Shown piece after piece: positions 1-5,683 of a DNA stretch of 11,234 nt. The DNA is taken from positions 1 to 11,234 of the forward strand of contig CALKWG010000424.1 in the NCBI GenBank assembly GCA_938004315.1, written 5' to 3'. Numbering within the stretch: position 1 is the first letter of the stretch; each line of letters begins with the position of its first letter. The notes beneath the pieces were generated by a model. The model was given only the letters and a program-made list of their open reading frames with translations. It was not told the origin of the DNA and did no database searches. Both the position numbers and the translations under genes were made by a program. This DNA comes from an uncultured Spirochaetaceae bacterium (GTDB lineage: Bacteria > Spirochaetota > Spirochaetia > Treponematales > UBA12059).

Positions 1-860
1 GGCTTGCCCATGATGCCCGAGGGCCTGAACACCAGGACGCCGATCAGGATCACGAAGGCGATGAGGTCGCGGAACTGCGACGAGAGGTAGCCGGCCACGA
101 AGGTCTCGAGCGTGCCCAGGATGACCGAGCCGAGCACCGCGCCCGGCAGGCTCCCCAGGCCCCCGAATACCGCCGCGATGAAGGACTTTAAAGTGATAAC
201 GCCTATCTGGGGATAGACGGTGTATTTCATGCCGAAGAAGACGCCGGCCACGCCGGCCAGGAGCCCGCCCAAGGCGAAGACCACGGTGACCACGCGGTCC
301 GCGTTCACGCCCATGAGCGCGGCGGCCTTCATGTTGTACGAGGCGGCGCGTATGGCCTTGCCGGTCTTGGTGAGCTCTATGAAGGCCACGAGGCCGCTTA
401 AGCACACGGCGGAGACGGCGAACATGATGAGGTCGAGCCGGCCGATGGAGAGCCCCCACAGGCTTATGGGCTGGCGCGCGAAGACCTCGGGATAGGTCCT
501 GAAGGTCGGGCCTATGGTCGCGATTACGATATTCTCGAGGAAGATCGACGCGCCCATGGCCGAGATGATGAAGTAGAGGAAGGGCGCCTTGCGGACGCGG
601 AGCGGCCGGTAGGCGATGCGCTCGATGAGCGCGGCCAGAAGGGCGGTGCCCGCCGCCGCTATGGCGAAGGACGGCAGGAAGGGCAGCTTGAACGCCGTCA
701 TGGCGAAGAAGCCGAAGTACGCGCCGAGCATGATGACGCCGCCGTGGGCGAAGTTGGAGAAGTTCATGATCGAGTAGACCAACGAGTAGCCGACGGCCAT
801 CAGGGCGTACACGCTGCCGATGGACAGGCCGTTCACGAGCTGCTGGAAGAATTGGGTCAT
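1..860 (-). CDS. livH: LIV-type ABC transporter permease LivH (3' end beyond window)
   Basis: Inner-membrane permease subunit of a branched-chain amino acid type (HAAT family) ABC importer. I translated the minus strand from the ATG at 858-860. It begins MTQFFQQLVNGLSIGSVYAL, has the family segment MNFSNFAHG at residues 32-40 and ERIAYRPLR at 80-88, and then several hydrophobic segments. Near the edge it reads FRPSGIMGK, which is normally almost the C-terminus, so only a few residues seem to be missing of a usual length of about 290-300. GGAGGG ends three bases before the ATG, supporting this start. It lies 205 bases downstream of the binding-protein gene on the same strand, in the usual livJ-livH order, so livM, livG and livF are expected to the left. 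The true substrate could be an amino acid, an amide or another small acid; sequence does not decide. Confidence 0.93.
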   Translation of the reverse strand, partial: MTQFFQQLVNGLSIGSVYALMAVGYSLVYSIMNFSNFAHGGVIMLGAYFGFFAMTAFKLPFLPSFAIAAAGTALLAALIERIAYRPLRVRKAPFLYFIISAMGASIFLENIVIATIGPTFRTYPEVFARQPISLWGLSIGRLDLIMFAVSAVCLSGLVAFIELTKTGKAIRAASYNMKAAALMGVNADRVVTVVFALGGLLAGVAGVFFGMKYTVYPQIGVITLKSFIAAVFGGLGSLPGAVLGSVILGTLETFVAGYLSSQFRDLIAFVILIGVLVFRPSGIMGK

Positions 861-875
861 AGGCCCTCCGACGCG

Positions 876-909
876 CCGGCGGCCCGCTTTATGCAAGGCG
901 GGCCGCCGG
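876..909 (-). other. Hairpin in livH leader
   Basis: Perfect 12-bp inverted repeat, 876-887 with 898-909 (CCGGCGGCCCGC and its complement). Pairing extends by three weaker pairs to leave the loop ATGC. It lies 16 bases upstream of the livH start and 2 bases before its Shine-Dalgarno region, so it could affect livH translation. No T-run follows on the minus strand, so a simple terminator is unlikely. Confidence 0.6.
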
Positions 910-930
910 TATTCAGTTTATTAGGAGGGT

Positions 931-960
931 GCTGACAAAGGCGAAAGCGCCTTTGTCAGC
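931..960 (-). repeat. Intercistronic hairpin A (livJ-livH)
   Basis: Perfect 13-bp inverted repeat, GCTGACAAAGGCG at 931-943 and its complement at 948-960, with a 4-base loop. The arms contain TGACAA...TTGTCA, also present in the hairpin at 1019-1055. No T-run follows in the direction of transcription, so mRNA stabilisation or partial termination between livJ and livH is more likely than full termination. Confidence 0.65.
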
Positions 961-968
961 AGCTTCCT

Positions 969-1018
969 TAGTGTGGCTATTGCGCAGAAAACCGCAAGGT
1001 TTTCGAGCAATTGCACTA
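969..1018 (-). repeat. Intercistronic hairpin B (livJ-livH), interrupted stem
   Basis: Long imperfect hairpin of three paired blocks: TAGTG 969-973 with CACTA 1014-1018, ATTGC 979-983 with GCAAT 1007-1011, and GAAAACC 987-993 with GGTTTTC 998-1004. On the plus strand the loop is GCAA. Paired blocks separated by bulges, lying directly against the neighbouring hairpins, suggest a mobile or dispersed intergenic repeat rather than a lone terminator. Confidence 0.55.
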
Positions 1019-1055
1019 CAGGGTGATGACAAGCATCGAGTTTGTCATCACCCTG
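1019..1055 (-). repeat. Intercistronic hairpin C just after livJ
   Basis: Perfect 14-bp inverted repeat, CAGGGTGATGACAA at 1019-1032 and its complement at 1042-1055, with a 9-base loop. It begins 10 bases after the livJ stop codon, where a 3'-end stabilising or attenuating hairpin would sit. No T-run follows on the minus strand. This fits a livJ transcript ending partly here, giving more binding protein than permease, but that is inference. Confidence 0.65.
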
Positions 1056-1065
1056 TTAGGAGCGC

Positions 1066-2232
1066 TTAGCGCGCGGCGTACTTCTGTTGGAAGACGTACT
1101 GGCCGTTGACGATCTTGATGATCGCGGCGTCCTTGCCTTCGGGGTTGTGGGTGGTCGGGCTGATGCGTATGCGGCCCGTGATGCCCTTCACCTCGACCTG
1201 GGGGATAGCCTGCGCTATGGCCTCGCCGCTCACGACGCCGGCCTTCTCGAGCGCCGCGACGAGCAGGAGCACCGCGTCGTGCACCAGGTAGCCGTTCAGC
1301 TCGGTCTCGATGCCGTACTTGGCGCGGTAGCGGGCCTTGTAGCCTTGCACCTCGGGGTCGTCGTAGTCCAGGTGGTTGACGAAGAAGGAGCCTTCGACCG
1401 CCTTGGCGCCCATGCTGATCAGCTGGTCGCTCGGCCAGCCGTCGCCGCCCATGAGCGTCTGGGTGATGCCCAGCTCGCGGGCCTGGTTGGCCGAGAGCGC
1501 CACTTCCTTGAAGAAGTAGGGCATGAAGATCACGTCGGGGTTGGCGGCCTTGATCTTGGAAAGCTGGGGCCTGAAGTCCACGTCGCCGCCCTTGAACGAT
1601 TCGTCGGCTACGATCGTACCGCCGAGCTTGGTGAAGTTCTGGATAAAGAACTCGCGCAGGCCCTGGGAGTAGTCGTCGGATACGTCGTAGAGGACCGCGG
1701 CGCGCTTCGCCTTCAGCACCTCATAGGCGTAGCCGGCCGCCACCGCGCCCTGATAGGGGTCGATGAAGCAGACGCGGAAGTTAAAGGGCTTCACCTTGCC
1801 GTCGAGCACGGTCACCTTGGGGTTGGTCGCCACGGTGGCTATGCCGGGCACCTTGGCCTGCTCGAGGATGGGGGCCATGGGTATGGCGCTGCCGGAGGCG
1901 TTGGGGCCCAGGATGGCGACGACGCGATCCTGCCCGGTCAAGCGCCTCGTGACGTTGACGGCTTCCTGCGGGTCGCCCTTGCTGTCGTAACCGATGACCT
2001 GCAGTGTATAGGCCTTGCCGCCTACCATGATGCCGCCCTTGGCGTTGTATTCCTCGAAGAGCATCTTGACGGTATTAAGCTCGTTGTTGCCCCATACGGC
2101 CTGGTCGCCGGTCAGGGCGCCGAGCCAGCCCACCTTGATGACGTCGCCGCTTTCCTTCGCGCCGGCCGCGAAAGCCAAGCCCGCGAACGCTAAGAGCATG
2201 ACGCACAGCGCGGCTATTGCCTTGTTCCTCAT
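1066..2232 (-). CDS. livJ: LIV-type ABC transporter periplasmic substrate-binding protein
   Basis: 388-residue periplasmic-binding protein of the Leu/Ile/Val type (Peripla_BP_6 family), which captures substrate for the LivH-containing importer. Residues 1-22 form a Sec signal peptide with basic MRNK, a hydrophobic core and an AFA|AGAKES cleavage site. No lipobox cysteine is present at the cleavage site, so it is probably not a lipoprotein. The mature part starts IKVGWLGALTGDQAVWGN, the first strand and loop of this fold. It continues with NVTRRLTGQDRVVAILGP and IPMAPILEQAKVPGIATVAT, the hinge-side ligand region. Length is normal. GGGAGG lies nine bases upstream of the ATG. It is first in the operon, followed by four hairpins and livH. 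Ligand specificity cannot be read: the family binds branched-chain amino acids, amides, urea and aromatic acids. The AGAKES mature end is the best taxonomic hint in the window. Confidence 0.93.
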   Translation of the reverse strand: MRNKAIAALCVMLLAFAGLAFAAGAKESGDVIKVGWLGALTGDQAVWGNNELNTVKMLFEEYNAKGGIMVGGKAYTLQVIGYDSKGDPQEAVNVTRRLTGQDRVVAILGPNASGSAIPMAPILEQAKVPGIATVATNPKVTVLDGKVKPFNFRVCFIDPYQGAVAAGYAYEVLKAKRAAVLYDVSDDYSQGLREFFIQNFTKLGGTIVADESFKGGDVDFRPQLSKIKAANPDVIFMPYFFKEVALSANQARELGITQTLMGGDGWPSDQLISMGAKAVEGSFFVNHLDYDDPEVQGYKARYRAKYGIETELNGYLVHDAVLLLVAALEKAGVVSGEAIAQAIPQVEVKGITGRIRISPTTHNPEGKDAAIIKIVNGQYVFQQKYAAR

Positions 2233-2323
2233 GATTCGGTGCCTCCCGTTCCACTTTAGTTCGATGCGCGGCCCGATGGCCGCCGGCCCGGACGCGCCAT
2301 CGCGCCGTTCGGATCCTGAAGCC

Positions 2324-2352
2324 AGTCTCCGGCTTAGTTCTCAGCCTGTCAA
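2324..2352 (-). promoter_or_regulatory. Possible livJ promoter
   Basis: On the minus strand TTGACA (2347-2352) is followed after 17 bases by GAGACT (2324-2329). The -35 is consensus but the -10 matches only three of six positions. Transcription would begin about 85 bases upstream of the livJ ATG. Confidence 0.3.
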
Positions 2353-2716
2353 GAAATTTCTCTCGGATAGCCGAAATATTTACCTCCGCGTGGAGCTAGT
2401 CCGCTACCGCGGCCTCCGCGCCGCGCCCCCCTAGCCGGCCGTCGAGGGCTTCTGCTATATTCATAAGTACGACGGCCCCCGGGGCTTGTAAGCAAGGATT
2501 TTTTATGTGCCGACGAGGGCCGGCGCGGGAATAAGCTCCCGTAGCGCGTGTCGCGGTCCCCATGGCAAAACCTACCCCCCCCTATTCCCCGCTCCCTATA
2601 ACCAAGGCCGGTCTTGGCCTCGTCTGTCTCTCTACCCTCGGGACACGCCCGATCCCAGGGGATACCTGTCCTTAGCAGGACCTCGCGGCACGTTCCGCAC
2701 CGATTAGGGCTTTCAT
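2353..2716. other. Non-coding stretch between livJ and the CDF transporter gene
   Basis: I see no credible gene here. Open frames exist on both strands, but their translations are low-complexity Arg/Gly/Pro-rich and resemble no family. An extended -10 candidate, TG-C-TATATT (2453-2461), faces the CDF gene but lacks a good -35. Downstream lie a short palindrome (GCCCC/GGGGC, 2475-2485) and a run of six T (2499-2504), then small hairpins CCAAG...CTTGG (2602-2617) and GTCCT-TAGC-AGGAC (2668-2681). If the promoter is right, the CDF mRNA has a leader of about 250 bases. I could not match it to the czcD (NiCo) or yybP-ykoY riboswitch consensus by eye. Confidence 0.4.
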
Positions 2717-3700
2717 ATGAATGCAACGAATGAAACTAAACTCATCGTAATCTCGTCGGCCGCGAGCCTCGCCATAGGCGGCGCCGGCGTCGCGGCCGCC
2801 GCCCTTACCGGCGCCGGCTCCATACTCGCCGACGGCGTCTACTCAGTCTTGTCGGCCGTCATATCCCTGGCCTCGCTACCCGTCCTCAGGCTCGTCAAGA
2901 AGGGCGGGGACGCGCGCTACCATTTCGGCTACGCCGCCTTCGAGCCGCTCTACGTGGTCATGAGCACCTTGGCTATCATTGCCGCCCAGGCGCCGCTGGC
3001 CATGGGCGCGCTACGCAGCCTTGCCTCGGGCGGCTCCCGTCCCGATATGCACGGCGCGCTCGCCTACGAAGTGCTCTCGACGCTCTCTTGCCTGGTCCTC
3101 GCGGCGGCCATACGCTCCAGGGCTAGGCGCTCGGGCTCGCCCATCTTGCGGGCAGAATCGCGCTCGTGGTTCGTAGACGGCGCGCTGTCGCTCGGGGTGC
3201 TCGGCGCCTTCGCCGCGGCGCTCGTCCTAGAGGGCGGCCGATTCGACGCCTGGGTGCCGTACATAGACCCCGGCATAACCCTGGCGCTCGTCGCCGCCAT
3301 GCTACCCGCGCTCCTGGGGAGCGCGCTCGGGTCGCTGCGCGAGCTGCTCTCGGCCGCGCCCGACCGGGAGACGCAGGAAGAGGTCCGCGCCGTCCTCGCG
3401 GCCTTCTCGGACGAGCGCGGCGTCGCGTCCGTCGACGCGGCCATGGAGAAGGTCGGCCGGGCGCTCAACGTAGAAGTACAGCTGATCCTGTCGCGGGACC
3501 TCAAGGCGAGCGCGCTCGCGGAGCTCGAGGCGAGGATCGAACGATCGCTCAGGGCGCGCTGGCCCGAGGGCTCGACCGATTTCAGGTTCAGCCTGGCCGC
3601 GCCCGCGCTCCCGGCCCGCCGCTCAGCGCGGCAGGGTAAAGCGCGAGGAATCGAAGCGGTCGCTGCCCAGCCAAAGGTCGACCTTGGTGCCCGAGTCTGA
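2717..3700 (+). CDS. CDF-family cation transporter with altered metal site
   Basis: 327-residue inner-membrane protein of the cation diffusion facilitator family, closest by eye to the predicted Co/Zn/Cd transporters of the COG3965 type. Five or six hydrophobic segments fill residues 10-205. YHFGYAAFEPL at 68-78 is the conserved GYxxFEPL loop between TM2 and TM3, and a cytoplasmic domain follows at about 210-300. In TM2 the first acidic residue, D39, is kept, but the position four later is S43 instead of Asp. In TM5 the usual HxxxD reads S150-x-x-x-D154. The classical four-ligand zinc site therefore keeps two of four residues, and the cargo may be another cation or the protein may work differently. 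The basic tail after residue 302 is encoded in a 78-base overlap with the convergent gene. Only a weak AGGG precedes the ATG. The neighbours do not suggest a metal. Confidence 0.8.
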   Translation: MNATNETKLIVISSAASLAIGGAGVAAAALTGAGSILADGVYSVLSAVISLASLPVLRLVKKGGDARYHFGYAAFEPLYVVMSTLAIIAAQAPLAMGALRSLASGGSRPDMHGALAYEVLSTLSCLVLAAAIRSRARRSGSPILRAESRSWFVDGALSLGVLGAFAAALVLEGGRFDAWVPYIDPGITLALVAAMLPALLGSALGSLRELLSAAPDRETQEEVRAVLAAFSDERGVASVDAAMEKVGRALNVEVQLILSRDLKASALAELEARIERSLRARWPEGSTDFRFSLAAPALPARRSARQGKARGIEAVAAQPKVDLGARV

Positions 3701-3997
3701 GCTCGACACGTCGGCGTGCTTGATCTGCCAGCCTATCAGGTTGAGCCGCGCCGCCCCCACGAGGTCGCTCCCGGCCATAGACCCGTAATAGTCGGCCAGC
3801 TCCGGCCGTACGGTGGCGTTGAGCGCCTTGCGCATGGCCTCGAGCTCTTCCTCGGGCCGCATTACGTTGTCGAGCACGCATAGGTGCAGGCCGTCGTCCT
3901 CCTGATGGAGCGAGATGACCATGCGGTTCGGCTTGGCCTCGAGTATGTAGTTCGACATCTCGGCCAAGAGGTGCATGATGTACTCTTTGGTCTGCAT
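3623..3997 (-). CDS. Small protein of unknown function, possibly a degenerate GHKL ATPase fold
   Basis: 124 residues, cytoplasmic, with no signal peptide or membrane segment. I chose the start MQTKEYIMHLLAEMSNYI because GGGGG lies a few bases upstream (4002-4006), whereas an in-frame ATG at 4025-4027 has no ribosome site and lies upstream of a likely -10 (TATACT, 4013-4018). I do not recognise a family. The pattern is a helix, then paired strands VISLHQEDDGLHLCVLDN, an acidic helix (RPEEELEAMRKAL), then LVGAARLNLIGWQIKHADVS and SGTKVDLWLG. This recalls the second half of a GHKL (histidine-kinase/anti-sigma) ATPase domain, where a strand-DxG motif is followed by a helix and a GT-strand ending. 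The N-box Asn and the glycines of DxGxG are missing, so ATP binding is doubtful. It may be a partner or scaffold protein. It overlaps the 3' end of the convergent CDF gene by 78 bases. Confidence 0.6.
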   Translation of the reverse strand: MQTKEYIMHLLAEMSNYILEAKPNRMVISLHQEDDGLHLCVLDNVMRPEEELEAMRKALNATVRPELADYYGSMAGSDLVGAARLNLIGWQIKHADVSSSDSGTKVDLWLGSDRFDSSRFTLPR

Positions 3998-4012
3998 AGT
4001 ACCCCCACGCCT

Positions 4013-4018
4013 AGTATA
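4013..4018 (-). promoter_or_regulatory. Likely -10 element of the small unknown gene
   Basis: TATACT on the minus strand, preceded directly by TG. No clear -35 is visible 16-18 bases further upstream. Transcription would start near 4006, leaving a very short leader that carries the GGGGG ribosome site. This supports the start codon at 3995-3997. Confidence 0.35.
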
Positions 4019-4056
4019 CACGATCATCGCCGATAGCGCGAGCGAAGGCCTCCGCG

Positions 4057-4099
4057 TTAAAAACAGAAGGCCGACGCCACCGAGGGGACGCCGGCCTTC
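4057..4099 (-). terminator. Rho-independent terminator of the GntP permease gene
   Basis: Read on the minus strand: GAAGGCCG (4092-4099) pairs with CGGCCTTC (4066-4073), with a further CG pair beyond one mismatch. It is followed by TG and a run of five T (4059-4063). It lies about 45 bases after the permease stop codon and separates that unit from the next minus-strand gene. Confidence 0.8.
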
Positions 4100-4115
4100 G
4101 AACCATGCTCCGACG

Positions 4116-4129
4116 CGGGCCTAGGCCCG
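4116..4129. other. Perfect 14-base palindrome after the permease stop
   Basis: CGGGCCTAGGCCCG, self-complementary with no loop, lies between the permease stop codon and its terminator. It could be a protein-binding dyad or chance in G+C-rich sequence. Confidence 0.3.
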
Positions 4130-4142
4130 GCCGGAACCGGAC

Positions 4143-5426
4143 TTACACTAAGCCTATCGAGGCGAGTATGATCGCCGCGATCAGGGCCAGGATGGGGATG
4201 GCGCTACCGACCATGAAGATATCCTTATAGGAGGTCTTGTGGGTCATGGAGGTAACGGCCAGGAGGGTGAGGACCGCGCCGTTATGGGGCAGGGTATCCA
4301 AGCCGCCGGAGGCGATGGACGCGACGCGGTGGAAGGCGGCGGGGGCGATGCCGGAGGACGCGGCGAGCTCCATATACTGCTTGCCTAGGGCCTCGAGCGC
4401 GATGCCCATGCCGCCCGAGGCGGAGCCGGTGGCGCCGGCCAGGATGTTCACGGCCACGGCCTCGGAGATGAGCGGGTTGCCGCCGATGCCGAGCACCATG
4501 CTGGTCAGCTCCTGGAAGCCGGGGACCGCGCGGACGACCGCGCCGAAGCCGACGGCGGCGCTCGTGTTGATGATGGCCAGGACCGCGCCGGAGGCGCCGT
4601 CGTTCAGGGTCTTCAGGGGGTGCTTAAGCTTCTTGAAGTTCAGGGCGATGGCGAGGAGGATGCCCGCGCCGAGGGCCCAGATGATGTTGAGCTTCAGGAA
4701 GTTGAGGAGCACGATCACGGAGACGAGCGGCAGGGCCGAGATCAGCGGGTTGGGCAGGGAGGCCAGGTCGATCTCCTGCACGGCGTTGGCCAACTCGGTG
4801 TAGAGCTCGCCCTTGGCCGTGCGCTGCTTCTCGCTATAGCGCATCCAGAGCATGCCCACGACGAGCATGATGACGGCGGCCACGATGCCCATGATGGGAG
4901 CGGCCATCGGCGTCGTGCCGAAGTACTTCATCGGGATCAGGTTCTGGATCTGCGGCGAGCCGGGGATGGCGGTCATCGTGAAGGTGAAGGAGCCCAGGGC
5001 GATGGCGCCGGGGATGAGGGCGCGGGAGAGGTTCGCCTCGCGGAAGAGGGCCAGGGCCAGCGGGTACATGGCGAAGACCACGACGAAGAGCGAGACGCCG
5101 CCGTAGGTGAGCACGGCGCAGCCGAGCACCACGGCCAGGATGGCCTGCTTCTTGCCGATCTTGGCGATGATCCAATGGGCCACGGCGCGGGCGGCGCCGG
5201 AGTCGTCCATCACCTTGCCGAAGATGGCGCCGAGCATGAACACCGGGAACCATGACTTCGTGAAGCCTACGAAGCCGGTCATGTAGCTGTCGGTATAGGC
5301 GGTCAAGAGGTCGAGGCCGCCGAAGGCCGCCACGACGCCGGCGCAGATGGGCGCGATCCAGATGATCGACATGCCGCGGTACGCCAGGAACATGAGCAGC
5401 GCGAGGCCGAGAATGATACCAAGCAT
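4143..5426 (-). CDS. GntP-family organic acid permease
   Basis: 427-residue inner-membrane symporter of the GntP family (gluconate and hydroxy-acid permeases), with about a dozen hydrophobic segments. Family signatures are PGSPQIQN at 155-162, followed by the FGTTPMAAP stretch, and GGLDTLPHNG at 374-383 followed by the THK..YKD region. The start at 5424-5426 is chosen because AGGAGGA (5433-5439) lies six bases upstream. A longer reading from 5501 would add 25 Arg-rich residues with no ribosome site. It has its own terminator and is followed upstream by an untranslated gap, so it is probably transcribed alone. The final substrate is not readable. Given the nearby CoA-transferase, thiolase and dehydrogenase, and the GntP member YxjC next to scoAB and a hydroxybutyrate dehydrogenase in Bacillus subtilis, a short-chain hydroxy- or keto-acid is more likely than gluconate. 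Confidence 0.88.
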   Translation of the reverse strand: MLGIILGLALLMFLAYRGMSIIWIAPICAGVVAAFGGLDLLTAYTDSYMTGFVGFTKSWFPVFMLGAIFGKVMDDSGAARAVAHWIIAKIGKKQAILAVVLGCAVLTYGGVSLFVVVFAMYPLALALFREANLSRALIPGAIALGSFTFTMTAIPGSPQIQNLIPMKYFGTTPMAAPIMGIVAAVIMLVVGMLWMRYSEKQRTAKGELYTELANAVQEIDLASLPNPLISALPLVSVIVLLNFLKLNIIWALGAGILLAIALNFKKLKHPLKTLNDGASGAVLAIINTSAAVGFGAVVRAVPGFQELTSMVLGIGGNPLISEAVAVNILAGATGSASGGMGIALEALGKQYMELAASSGIAPAAFHRVASIASGGLDTLPHNGAVLTLLAVTSMTHKTSYKDIFMVGSAIPILALIAAIILASIGLV

Positions 5427-5540
5427 AGATAATCCTCCTAATTTGGTTAAGACGCTATGGAAGAGGGCCGAACGGTTACGGATCGGTCGCCGCCTCTTCA
5501 AGAAGCGCGCCGCGGCCTATGGCCTTTGGCGCAGCCGTAC

Positions 5541-5577
5541 GCGGCCCCGGGGCCGCGCGCCGTCCCGCGAAGGGACG
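5541..5577. other. Palindrome plus hairpin in the permease-thiolase gap
   Basis: GCGGCCCCGGGGCCGC (5541-5556) is a perfect 16-base palindrome. Five bases further, CGTCCC-GCGAA-GGGACG (5561-5577) can form a compact hairpin. They lie in the 257-base gap between the thiolase stop and the permease start. No T-run follows either, and I found no convincing permease promoter in this gap. Confidence 0.4.
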
Positions 5578-5645
5578 CCTACGCAAGCGCTCACCTCCTT
5601 CCGCCCGCGGCCTCCTACGGCCCCGGAGCGGGTATCGTCAGGATG

Positions 5646-5671
5646 GCCGCCCCTCCCGGGGCGGCTTTCTT
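5646..5671 (+). terminator. Terminator-like hairpin downstream of thiolase, T-run on the plus strand
   Basis: GCCGCCCC (5646-5653) pairs with GGGGCGGC (5658-5665) around a TCCC loop, followed on the plus strand by TTTCTT. On the minus strand it begins 13 bases after the thiolase stop codon and may mark that mRNA's 3' end, but there the T-run would be on the wrong side. As read, it would stop plus-strand transcripts heading into the thiolase antisense strand. Confidence 0.5.
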
Positions 5672-5683
5672 AGCCGGCGCGCC

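Noticed and set aside
931..1055. CRISPR-like or terminator interpretation of the livJ-livH hairpins
   Set aside because: The units differ in sequence and length with no spacer pattern, and no T-run follows on the minus strand.
1087..2193. 368-residue open frame on the plus strand
   Set aside because: Antisense to the clear binding-protein gene; the translation is Val/Gly/His/Asp-rich with no recognisable domain, a G+C-rich shadow frame.
2349..2726. 125-residue minus-strand open frame upstream of the CDF gene
   Set aside because: Low-complexity Arg/Gly translation, no ribosome site, overlaps the CDF start; no family resemblance.
3166..3639. 157-residue plus-strand open frame inside the CDF gene
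   Set aside because: Alternative frame of the transporter gene, Arg-rich and without a start signal.
4620..5255. 211-residue plus-strand open frame opposite the permease
   Set aside because: His/Asp/Gly-rich antisense shadow of membrane-coding DNA.
5427..5501. 25-residue N-terminal extension of the GntP permease
   Set aside because: No ribosome site upstream, Arg-rich, and the Met at 5426 has a perfect AGGAGGA site and matches the usual start just before TM1.
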